Assembly (NCBI GenBank): GCA_016710115.1
Contig: JADJLN010000009.1
Location: 1 to 64,000 of the forward strand
DNA from: Saprospiraceae bacterium
GTDB lineage: Bacteria > Bacteroidota > Bacteroidia > Chitinophagales > Saprospiraceae
Length of the DNA stretch: 64,000 nucleotides
Reading direction: 5' to 3'
The position numbers and the translations under genes were made by a program. The notes below the pieces were generated by a model. The model made no database searches and had not been told where the DNA came from. It saw only the letters and a program-made list of their open reading frames with translations. How positions within the stretch are numbered: the first letter of the stretch is position 1; the number at the start of each line of letters is the position of its first letter. This document shows, one piece after another, positions 52,038 to 60,866 of the stretch.

Positions 52038-52236
52038 GAGAAGGTATCCATGGCAAAATACAGGAATTGGAAATGTCCGCAAAGGAATATAGAGTGTTTG
52101 AAAACTTCCGAAGCGCCATCCTATGCTTTACTTGTGGTTTAGACTTGTACCCATTAAAGTGACTGTAGCACCTTATTTTCAATTGGAGCTTCCGTGTTCA
52201 TGTATTCAGTATGCTGATGTAAGAGACACTCTGTAA

Positions 52237-53729
52237 TTACACAATATCGTCTGTAGATACTATTTTCAAATGTCCTTCTTCGGGCAATAGAAATGCATTT
52301 GATTGCTCCAATTTAGTTTGAATCTCATCCATACTCTCCCCATATATTGTCGAACTAAATTCATGAGCTCTTGATAGCATACGAATATATGGCTCTGGAT
52401 CATGTTGCCTTGTCAATCTTCTTAAAGACAGTATGTAATCATCTCTAAATACATTTGGTATGATCAATTTAGATTGATTTGCCGAGACTAATTCAGCATT
52501 CATCATGACACGCGCTATTCTTCCATTCCCATCTAAAAGGGGTGGATTTCACTTATCATGAACATGATATATGCTGCCTTTGCAAATGGATTATTTAATG
52601 CTGAATAAAATTCAAATCCCTTCATCAAGGTACCCTTTACCAGGGCATGATCAACAAAGAAAGTTTGTCCGGCAAAATTATTTTTGCTTTTAAATTCCCC
52701 TGGCGTTTTATCTTCCCGAGCGGAAAGAAGTAGTTTATGACGATACTGGAGAAGTGAAATTAACTCCTCTGCCGATTTCGGCGTTACACTCATTTCTGTC
52801 CGATTCGAAACAACTTTATAAGTACCCAATATATCATGTGAATCTTGACTTCTTGCGGGCAGAGGCATTTGTGTTTCTATTATTTTTTTAGCCTCATCAA
52901 TTTCAAAAACTGTACCTTCTATATAGTTTGAAAAGTATCCTTCATAAAAAGCAAAGTATCTAAATGAATTTAGCTCTGTATTCTTCTCCTCAAATGATCT
53001 AAACTCAAATTGATTCAACTCTCGGAAAAGTTTTTCAAACAGTTCATATCTATGAGGATCAAAAGGGACTCCAAATACTCGTGCAATGGCTAATGGTGAC
53101 GTCAATATCTTTGAAGAATGAGTAGTTAATAGAGCACTTATTAATTTATCCAATTTTTTATACTCTTCTCCCATTTCTAATTTTTCAGAAATATCTCTGG
53201 CCCTATCTCTTAGTATATTAAGCTCAGCTTCACCATTAACTCTTACGATTTGATCTAGTCTCTCTTCAATTTCTGAATAAGTCAGTGTCTTTGAATCCGG
53301 ACCTGACTTTCTCGATGTCTGCAGGTTTTCTAAAAATGCTCGCTCACGTTGGGAAGCATAAACATCTCCCGAAAGTAGATTGTCTCCTTCGATGGGACCA
53401 TGCCCTTTTAGAAATCTTATTACCAGACCTGGTAGTCTGGTTTTTTTAGTATAGGTGTATGTTAAGAATATTTGATTCGTTGATGTTGGTTGAAATTCCA
53501 ATGCCGATCGATGACTCAATACCGCTCCAGAGAAAAGTTCCCCTAGAATTGTGAAAATATTTCGTCTTACAATTGTTTCTGGAGATTCTTCAAGATTTCC
53601 CGTATAAAGCCGGGGAGCTATTTTCTTCAGCTTTCCTTCTTTCTCTAGTTTGGATATCTTCTTTGAAATGTTAGGATCTGATGATCCAAATACGACCTCT
53701 TGTAGATGTATAGGTAAATTATTTTCCAC
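52237..53729 (-). CDS. Fic-domain protein with N-terminal AbiEi-like antitoxin domain (one frameshift in the Fic motif)
   Basis: About 495 residues from a GTG start at 53729. The N-terminal 150 residues resemble the AbiEi antitoxin: a winged-helix opening (SKKISKLEKEGKLKKIAPRL), then IVRRNIFTILGELF and GAVLSHRSALEF. The C-terminal half is a Fic domain. SNYIEG matches the inhibitory helix motif (S/T)xxxE(G/N). The active site reads HPF, then a break, then DGNGRIAR. One extra T in a T4 run gives HPFLDGNGRIAR, so the break is probably an error. Fic proteins transfer AMP or similar groups to Ser/Thr/Tyr of targets. AT-rich relative to its neighbours; no partner gene is adjacent. Six repeats lie in its promoter. 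Confidence 0.85.
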
Positions 53730-53902
53730 TTAGTTCGCTTTTTTTTGACCGTATTGATAAATTTTTTCCAGTATAGGCGAATTATTGGCAAATATATTCC
53801 ATCAAGAGCCATAAATGCGAATATTTTCCACTAAAATTGCAATTCAGGGCCCAAGTGATAAATATTTCCACAATGGTGAGGAAAATGGCAAATTTTTTCC
53901 AT
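53714..53902 (-). promoter_or_regulatory. Six phased operator-like repeats upstream of the AbiEi-Fic gene
   Basis: 16-mers resembling minus-strand RTGGAAAATATTTGCC occur at 53714, 53756, 53787, 53816, 53856 and 53887. The first includes the GTG start codon. Start-to-start distances are 42, 31, 29, 40 and 31 bp, close to 3 or 4 helical turns, so bound protein would lie on one DNA face. Autoregulation by the gene's own winged-helix domain is the natural inference. Confidence 0.8.
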
Positions 53903-54094
53903 CAAAGTGTGGTTTTGATCATGATTATCCAGTCTCTGGAAATTACAGACAACGTCGTTGAGAGCATTCCCACTTCAACCTTTCACTTTCCCCAAGTAAG
54001 GCCGCCGATAGACAAGCTATCCATAGGGCTTTTTTGTAGAGTCTAACGTATTAGTTGTCATAGGAATATCGATCGCGCGTCCACTTCTCAAAAA

Positions 54095-54126
54095 CAAAAC
54101 GGACCGCCCTTTCGAGCAGCCCGTTT
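54095..54126 (-). terminator. Intrinsic terminator after giant paralogue 3
   Basis: Minus strand AACGGGCTGCTC-GAAA-GGGCGGTCCGTT, a 12-pair stem with three G-U pairs and a GAAA tetraloop, followed by TTGTTTTT; about 45 bp after the stop. Confidence 0.9.
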
Positions 54127-54170
54127 TTCGCCGATATGTTCACAAAAATCTGTTGGCTGATGGATCGGCC

Positions 54171-57100
54171 TTACTGCCGGATCATCTTCCGCGTTTCTTT
54201 GAAATCCGGACCTTCGATCCGGTAATAGATCAGTCCACTCGGTGGCAGGATCTCTCCAGGTACGGAGATCTCATGGTAGCCCGGAGGGTATTTTCCTCGG
54301 AACTGGGTGATCACCTGACCACTCACATCCAGCAGGGTCAGAACCACATCCGAAGCATCCGCCAGGCGGAATCCGATCATCGTCATATCCCGGAACGGGT
54401 TGGGTTTGTTCTGGTAGAGGACGACTTGCTTGCCCTCTGATTCAGCACCATCCGTCCAGGCCAGCTCGACGCCCATGGCCAGATCAGCCGATCCGGATGC
54501 GGAGCGCATTTCTGAAATGACCTCCGATCGCATGGCTATCGGATCCAGATGGAGTAATTCACTGAGTCGTCCTGCCTGACCGGCCCGGAATTGCAGGCGC
54601 AGCAGATCAGCACCTTCTTCCAGGGTCACTCCATAGGTGTCCGACCAGCTGAGTCGCAACGTACCGGATTGGACATCATCCAGACCAATATGACTGCCAT
54701 CCATCTTGAGTTCGTCGGCTCGCGTCTGCAACCCTTCGAAGATCAACAGGTCAGGATTCCACGAAAGGGCCACCTGCCAGGCCTGGATATTGTCGAAGTG
54801 GCTCGCCTGCAAGGTGACATCAATGGCTTCACCTGCGGCAAAAACCCGATCGGTTGCAGTCAGGATCAGTGGAGATGTCTCATCCCGCACCAGATCATTC
54901 CACAACCCGTTATCAAAGCCATCGCCATTGATATCGCCCACCTTGATCGCCGTGAGGTCAATGCCGGTCAGTTCACCGTTGACATCCTGCAACGGGATCC
55001 ATTCCAATCCGGGCGTCTGCAACGGGTTGGACGGGTTCATTGGGATCGCCGGGTTCAGAAATCGCCAGGCCTTATTCGGTGCGACATCAGCAGGCGGACT
55101 CAGGATCCATTTGCGCAACTGGATCACATCGGCGATCGAAATCACACCCGACAGATTGGCATCTGCCGCCAGCTGAGCCATCGGATTTCCGATCTGTTTA
55201 ACACCGAGCAAATGCTTCTGGATCAAAAGCAGATCATAGGTCGTCACACCAAACAACGGCTCAGTCGATTTGAATGCCGAGAGCTGGTAATCACCTCCCG
55301 GTGTCAGATCCTCAAAACTGTATTTGCCATCGGTACCCGTCACCATCTGTTTGTTGACCGGTCCGGTGAGCAGGATCTGCGCTCCGGAAACCGGGTCGCC
55401 CAATTCCGCAGTGACCGTTCCCGACAGTTTGGTCACCTTCCCGGATGGGCAGAGATCCATATTGTCCTGGACCAGAATATAGGTTTTGCAATAGTCCTGG
55501 TTTCCATTTTCATCCGTCACCCAGATCTGGACATAATTGGTATCCAGATTGTCACAGGTGAACATGGTATCGACATCATTGACATCCGATGAAAACGAAA
55601 ATGTCAGATCGCCATTTGTTGAGCAATTATCATAGCTCTTATTATTGAAAAAAGATGCGTTGACTTTGGCGACAATCATGCCTTCGCATAATCCCAGATC
55701 CACACTCAATCCCCATTTGCAGATCGGAGTCGGAGCGGTGAGGTCAGTTACCACAATCTCGAGCGTACAATGGGAGAAGTTCCCGCACATATCATTGACA
55801 GTGAAGGTCACTTTGGTGCTTCCATATGGATAGGTGCCGGAAGCATCGGCCCCCTTACTGTCGGAATAGGGCGAATTGTTGGTGATCTTGGCATTCGGAT
55901 TACAATCCGTCACCTCCAGCAAAGGCACCTTGACATAAGATGTTCCACAATTCCCGTCGGCAGCCACCTGCAGGGTCGGTGGACAGTTGATCACCGGTTT
56001 TTCATTGTCCATCACTTTAAGCAACTGGACATGGGTGAAAATTCCTCCCGAGCCCGGATTGTTCGGATCATAGACACAGCAATCGATCACCGTCCATTTT
56101 CGCAGGATCTTGTAACATAGGATATCCGGTTGGAGAAAATCGATAGGTGTGCAACCGTAGAAGGTGCTGTCATCCGGCCAGTTGATCAGATCATCGCTCA
56201 ATGGGTTGCCATTGATCACATCAATGGATTGTCCACAAATCGTACTGTTTCCAGAGGGATCTGTACCTACCCATTGACGAATAATCAGACCGGATCCGCA
56301 TTTATTGCGCTGGTCATCTTCACTATAGACATTGGTCACGCCACAGGCATCCGTAAAGGTGGCCGTACCATAAGCCTCCAGATCCAGATTCAGCACATTA
56401 CAATCGATCATGGTGTCATTCGGACATTCGAGAATGGACGGTGCGACCTTGTCCTGAACGGTGATCTGTGCAATACAGGTGGTGGTATTCCCCCCCAGAT
56501 CGGTCACCTGGACAGCGACAGCGATCGGGCTGTTCATAATATCGTCACAAGTAAAGGTGACCATTGGACCGAAAGGCGGAAGAGGCACCTGATCCGTTCG
56601 TCTGGCGAGTATGGAACTGATACCGCAATTGTCATTGAACGTGGCCAGCGAACTTGCGGGAAGATCCAGACTTCCTGAAGGAAGCAGGCTCACCGACTGA
56701 TTGATACAATTGATCATCGGCGGAGATTTGTCCTCCACAGTCACCTGGAAGGTACACGTGGCTGTATTGCCAACAACATCCGTCGCCGTATACCGGATGA
56801 TATGAACACCCACGGCCAATATGACGGGCGAACCATAGGTGAATGGTACTCCGTTTGCGGTCGCTGAAATGAAGTCAAGTCCGGAACAGGTGTCAATCAC
56901 AGTGGCGGGTAACAGATTCACGGTTGCATTGCAACTATTGGGTGAAGCCGATACAGTCACATTCGGTGGACACATGATCTGTGGTGGTTCATTATCCGTC
57001 ACCGTGATCGTCTGCTGGAACGTCACCGAATTTCCCGTACAGTCCGTCACTGTCCAGAGCCTGCTGATGGTCAACGGGCTCATCGGCGGATTGGGATCCT

Positions 57101-57839
57101 TGGTATCGGAATAGGTCACTGTAAATCCACAAAAGGAACCTGTCGTCAGTGGTTCACCGTTCAGCATCGGTTGACCGGTCAGGCCAAGATCATATGGACT
57201 CCCCGCACAATTCATGATGACCACTGGGGAAGGTCCATTGACCAGGCCAATCGACTGATAATTCAAGGTAATAGTCTGCAAACACGTTGCAGTGAGGCCA
57301 CCCTGGTCGGTTGCTGTAAATGTCCGCCGAATCCGAAATGGCAGGTTAGCCGGACAATTGCCAGTCAACACCAGGTTGGTGTGAGTGACAATGAGGGGCC
57401 CGCAATTGTCGTCAAAGACTGGATTGGGCAACCCGGCAGCGGATGTATCCGCATTGCAGGCAATGGTGATGTCCTGACAGTTCGTCTGGATGGTCGGAGG
57501 GATGAGATCCACTGCGCGGATCTTTACTGTACAGGTCTGCGAGGGAGGGCCATTGAAGGTGACCCGCGCCGTATACAACTTGTACAGTTGAGGCAGACCA
57601 AGACTGTTCCCAGGAAAGGGAAGGCCATTTTCGTCTGCCAGTTCGAGGACCAGCGGCATACAGTCGGGGTCGTTGACAATGAGGGCAGCAGGATTAACTG
57701 TTGCCGTACAATTCCCGTCGAGCGGGATGTCGACCGGGCCTGCCAGGCACTGTAACGTACACTGAGCATGGCTGGTAGTGGGCATCATAATTGCCAGGAG
57801 GAACACAAGTAGTGATCCAATAAAGGGGATGTGGCGCAT
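54171..57839 (-). CDS. Giant Ig/HYR-like T9SS protein with dockerin and cohesin-like domains, paralogue 3 (intact)
   Basis: 1,222 residues, unbroken, so it is the best guide to the two frameshifted paralogues at 14.8 and 18.8 kb. A signal peptide (1-26, ending SHAQ) is followed by Cys-paired Ig/HYR-like domains; the clearest HYR (about 285-370) has CPPNVTVSASPNSCNATV and TATDVVGNTATCTFQVTV. A carboxypeptidase-regulatory domain (about 800-855), a dockerin (about 861-915, ADANLSGVISIADVIQLRKW) and a further VGDINGDG loop near 971 come next. A cohesin-like domain (about 990-1125) and a T9SS type A tail (NKPNPFRDMTMIGF) complete it. Probably surface-anchored, able to engage in cohesin-dockerin contacts; no enzyme domain. 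Confidence 0.93.
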   Translation of the reverse strand: MRHIPFIGSLLVFLLAIMMPTTSHAQCTLQCLAGPVDIPLDGNCTATVNPAALIVNDPDCMPLVLELADENGLPFPGNSLGLPQLYKLYTARVTFNGPPSQTCTVKIRAVDLIPPTIQTNCQDITIACNADTSAAGLPNPVFDDNCGPLIVTHTNLVLTGNCPANLPFRIRRTFTATDQGGLTATCLQTITLNYQSIGLVNGPSPVVIMNCAGSPYDLGLTGQPMLNGEPLTTGSFCGFTVTYSDTKDPNPPMSPLTISRLWTVTDCTGNSVTFQQTITVTDNEPPQIMCPPNVTVSASPNSCNATVNLLPATVIDTCSGLDFISATANGVPFTYGSPVILAVGVHIIRYTATDVVGNTATCTFQVTVEDKSPPMINCINQSVSLLPSGSLDLPASSLATFNDNCGISSILARRTDQVPLPPFGPMVTFTCDDIMNSPIAVAVQVTDLGGNTTTCIAQITVQDKVAPSILECPNDTMIDCNVLNLDLEAYGTATFTDACGVTNVYSEDDQRNKCGSGLIIRQWVGTDPSGNSTICGQSIDVINGNPLSDDLINWPDDSTFYGCTPIDFLQPDILCYKILRKWTVIDCCVYDPNNPGSGGIFTHVQLLKVMDNEKPVINCPPTLQVAADGNCGTSYVKVPLLEVTDCNPNAKITNNSPYSDSKGADASGTYPYGSTKVTFTVNDMCGNFSHCTLEIVVTDLTAPTPICKWGLSVDLGLCEGMIVAKVNASFFNNKSYDNCSTNGDLTFSFSSDVNDVDTMFTCDNLDTNYVQIWVTDENGNQDYCKTYILVQDNMDLCPSGKVTKLSGTVTAELGDPVSGAQILLTGPVNKQMVTGTDGKYSFEDLTPGGDYQLSAFKSTEPLFGVTTYDLLLIQKHLLGVKQIGNPMAQLAADANLSGVISIADVIQLRKWILSPPADVAPNKAWRFLNPAIPMNPSNPLQTPGLEWIPLQDVNGELTGIDLTAIKVGDINGDGFDNGLWNDLVRDETSPLILTATDRVFAAGEAIDVTLQASHFDNIQAWQVALSWNPDLLIFEGLQTRADELKMDGSHIGLDDVQSGTLRLSWSDTYGVTLEEGADLLRLQFRAGQAGRLSELLHLDPIAMRSEVISEMRSASGSADLAMGVELAWTDGAESEGKQVVLYQNKPNPFRDMTMIGFRLADASDVVLTLLDVSGQVITQFRGKYPPGYHEISVPGEILPPSGLIYYRIEGPDFKETRKMIRQ

Positions 57840-58653
57840 GGGATATACAGCGTTTTGGTTTTCCTATAGGGTGACTACAGGAGCGAGCCTTTATCCGCCG
57901 GTTCAATACAAGAGAAGCAACCCTTGAAACATTCAAGGGCATGCGATTCGTGCATCTTCAACCGGCAGGTGTGTGTTTTTGGGTTCTACGCTATTCCGTC
58001 CGGATGTTGACGCATGATGAAAAAGACAAATATTATGCCTAAATCATATATGATAAGGAAAAATACAAGATAAGGGGTAGGGAGAGGGGGAGTCGAGGGG
58101 TCAAGGAGGGGAGGAGTTGAGGAAGGGGTTACGAGGTGGGAGGTTATGAGGTTATGAGGTGGGAGGTTATGAGGTGGGAGGTTATGAGGTGGGAGGTTAT
58201 GAGAATGGTGAACGTGACTGTCAATTCCCCATCCTGAAACGGATGTAGCACAGGGCTTTTTTGATCACGGAAGGAGATCAACCCTGGAAAAAAAGGAGGT
58301 TATGCTTGCCCGCCGGAGCCTTTGAATAGGCGGGAGGGGGGAGGTTTTGAGGGGTGTTCATGCCACAAAAGCACCAGGGCACGATGGTTCACAAAGAAGC
58401 GCCGAAAAGACTCTGTGAGACTCTGTGACCACTGTGGTAAAACAAACGTGTTTTCCTACCTGAAACCGATGGACCGACATGAAGTGGGGTTATGCCCGCC
58501 CGCCGGAGCCTTTGGGTAGACGGGAGGTGGGAGGTTATGAGGTTATGAGGTCGGAGGTTATGAGGTCGGAGGTTATGAGAATGGTGAACGTGAATGTCAA
58601 TTCCCAACACGGAACCGGAAGTTGCCCAGGAGTTTTTTAATCGCCGAAGGAGA
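57840..58653. repeat. Non-coding region with GAGGTTATG repeats, palindromes and a duplicated ~90-bp segment
   Basis: 58075-58205 and 58520-58580 are GAGGTGGGAGGTTATG-type repeats. 58305-58335 and 58497-58525 are CCCGCCGGAGCC...GGCGGG palindromes. A roughly 90-bp segment starting ATGAGAATGGTGAACGTGA occurs at about 58199-58290 and again, diverged, at 58573-58664, where it overlaps the 3' end of the PQQ-repeat gene. No gene recognised from 57840 to 58653. Confidence 0.8.
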
Positions 58654-59927
58654 TCACCCTTGGGGAAGGTTTTTCAGACAATACAACGTCCCATTCGTAC
58701 TGGTCAATACAAGAACGCCATCCACCAGCACTGGAGTAGAAAAAATGCCGCCCAATTCGACTTCCGCCTCCAGAAACTGTTCATTGGACAAAATGATGGA
58801 ATAAATATCATCCCGGTACGAATCATCTTCTTTAAAATACCGGGACTTGTTTTGCACGTAGGATTCCGTTTCAAAACTCCAGGCTTTTTCGCCGGTCCGT
58901 TTGTTGAAGCAATGAAGCTTCCCATTTGTAGTCCCTACATAAAGATGGTCAGCGTCATACGCATTGGCCCCGAAAACAAGAATTTCCATATCTCTTTGCC
59001 AGAAAGTAGTACCTGTTCGGGGATCCGCGGAACTCATTACACGTTCGTCAGCTGATCCGATAAACAGAACGGAATCCCGGATGGAAAGACTTAATCCCCA
59101 CCCTTTTGTAAATGCCTTGTTCCAGTGACAGAAACCCTGCTGGGTATCAAGCGCATAAACATTGTAATCCCGGGCTCCAACAAAAACCAGCCCGCCAGAT
59201 ACGACAGGAGAACCCTGGACTTCCCCTAGAGGGAAATACCGATGGCCCACAGTCTTGAATACCCAGTTCAATTCACCATCAGCAATATCCAGACAATATA
59301 CTTTCCCATCAAAGGAACCAAAATAAATCTGCTCTCCGCCAATTGCAGGTGTGCCATGAACCGGGTTTTCCGATTGGAATGACCATATTGCCGTGCCTGT
59401 ATGTCTTTCAATGGCATGCATCCGGCCGTCACCGGAGCCCACAAATATCATGTTGTCCCGAATGACGGGGGATGAATGAAAATAATCAGCAAAATCATAT
59501 TTCTGCTCAATTCCAAAAGGAAAGGTCCAATGCAGGTCGCCAGTCTGCTTATCCAGTGCATATAATTGACCGTCTCCGCCGTTCAGATACAGGGTATCTC
59601 CGGAAATACACACAGTTGACCTGATTTCACCCATTGTGTGAAATCGCCATTTCTCCTGCCCGGTTTCCAGATCAATGGCAAATAAAAGGCTATCCAGATT
59701 GCCAAAATAAACCAGATGACCACTGACCAGGGTGAGCCATATATCGCTGCACCGGTCGTATACTTCCATTTGATGGGTGGTGGTTCGTTCATTTCGAAAA
59801 GACGATGTACTGGATGAACAAGGTCATTTTGTCCCATTGACGCACCAGGCAGGAGAGCCGGAATAAATCCGAGAACGACCACAGTCAGGAAACAGCGAAA
59901 CTCATTTGAACGGATGACATTCTTCAT
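58654..59927 (-). CDS. Secreted PQQ-like beta-propeller repeat protein (one frameshift)
   Basis: About 425 residues. Start MKNVIRSNEFRCFLTVVVLG with a signal peptide ending SMGQ. Then seven to eight PQQ/pyrrolo-quinoline-type propeller blades with repeats such as DLETGQEKWRF, DKQTGDLHWTF, ERHTGTAIWSF, DIADGELNWVF and NKRTGEKAWSF. The frame breaks near 59745 (GSP joined to LVSGHLVYFGN). BamB-like and PQQ-repeat proteins use this fold for scaffolding or binding. No quinone-binding or catalytic residues are recognised. Export beyond the periplasm is unlikely because there is no T9SS tail. Confidence 0.87.
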
Positions 59928-60026
59928 ATAGCTGAACGAATTGAATGAGACCTTTTCCCCGATCACGTCCAGGGATTGGACGAAATGGCAGATCGGGATT
60001 TTTCCCAATTGATGGCCGCCTGTCCA

Positions 60027-60395
60027 TCATTTTTTAAACATGAAATATACAGCGAGAATGATGAACAGAAAAGAAATCACATGGTTAACCCGAAACGTTT
60101 CTGTTTTAAACACCAGCAGGGTGAATAGCGCAAACACAATCAATGTGATGATCTCCTGGATGACCTTTAACTGAATCAGGGTAAATGGCCCTCCATTCTC
60201 CACAAATCCGATTCGATTGGCCGGCACCTGAAACATGTATTCAAAGAGTGCGATCGCCCAACTGATCAGAATAATGGAGATCAGACCCAGCTTATTAAAC
60301 CAGCTCCATTCCGAAAATTTCAAATGACCGTACCAGGCAACAACCATAAAGGAATTACTCAGGATCAACAGGGCGATGGTCAGGACAGCTTTCAT
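60027..60395 (-). CDS. DUF486 (DMT-superfamily-like) membrane protein
   Basis: 122 residues with four membrane helices and the diagnostic DUF486 stretch SWAIALFEYMFQVPANRIGF, then QLKVIQEIITLIVFA. Length and topology match this family of small inner-membrane proteins related to drug/metabolite transporters. Intact frame. Function unknown. It lies about 100 bp upstream of the PQQ-repeat gene on the same strand. Confidence 0.93.
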   Translation of the reverse strand: MKAVLTIALLILSNSFMVVAWYGHLKFSEWSWFNKLGLISIILISWAIALFEYMFQVPANRIGFVENGGPFTLIQLKVIQEIITLIVFALFTLLVFKTETFRVNHVISFLFIILAVYFMFKK

Positions 60396-60866
60396 AAAAG
60401 GTCATTCAAGCATGAAATAAATTAACCGGGTCGAAAATAGCGTTTTCCTCAACTTGAAAACAACTCTGGTACACTCCTCACTAGCCATTCTTTCGATCTG
60501 TCCAAAATAATCCTGAAGTTTGCCTCTGGCAGGAATAATCCCCTTGGATTCAATTTTTGGCTAAGTCAACTGTTGCGCCAGAGGCCTCAGATCCTTCTTG
60601 GGGGGGGGGGGCCCCGGGGGGGGGGCGAAGGCGCTTTCCAAGCCTTATGCTTGAGGCAATGTTAAATCCTACCATCAGGACCCGGCCGCTCGTATTTGAA
60701 GGATGCAAGAACAACCGCGTACCCGTTTTGTGTACAAGATACACATGTCCGATCAAAAATGGGGTTTGCACATTGGCTTTTCTCAAATGCAAAAAACTGG
60801 CAGGCCCTTGGCGCCTTTGGAAAGATATGCTGGCTGATACCGGAGCCATTTAAGAGCAGACAGCAA
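60396..60866. other. Intergenic region with a G-rich homopolymer block and a shared element
   Basis: 60600-60626 is a near-pure G run broken by CCCC (G12-C4-G10-like), unlike any other sequence here. It may be an assembly or sequencing artefact. 60672-60790 contains ATCAGGACCCGGCCGCTCGT and ACATGTCCGATCAAA, matching 40430-40545. No gene recognised. Confidence 0.6.
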
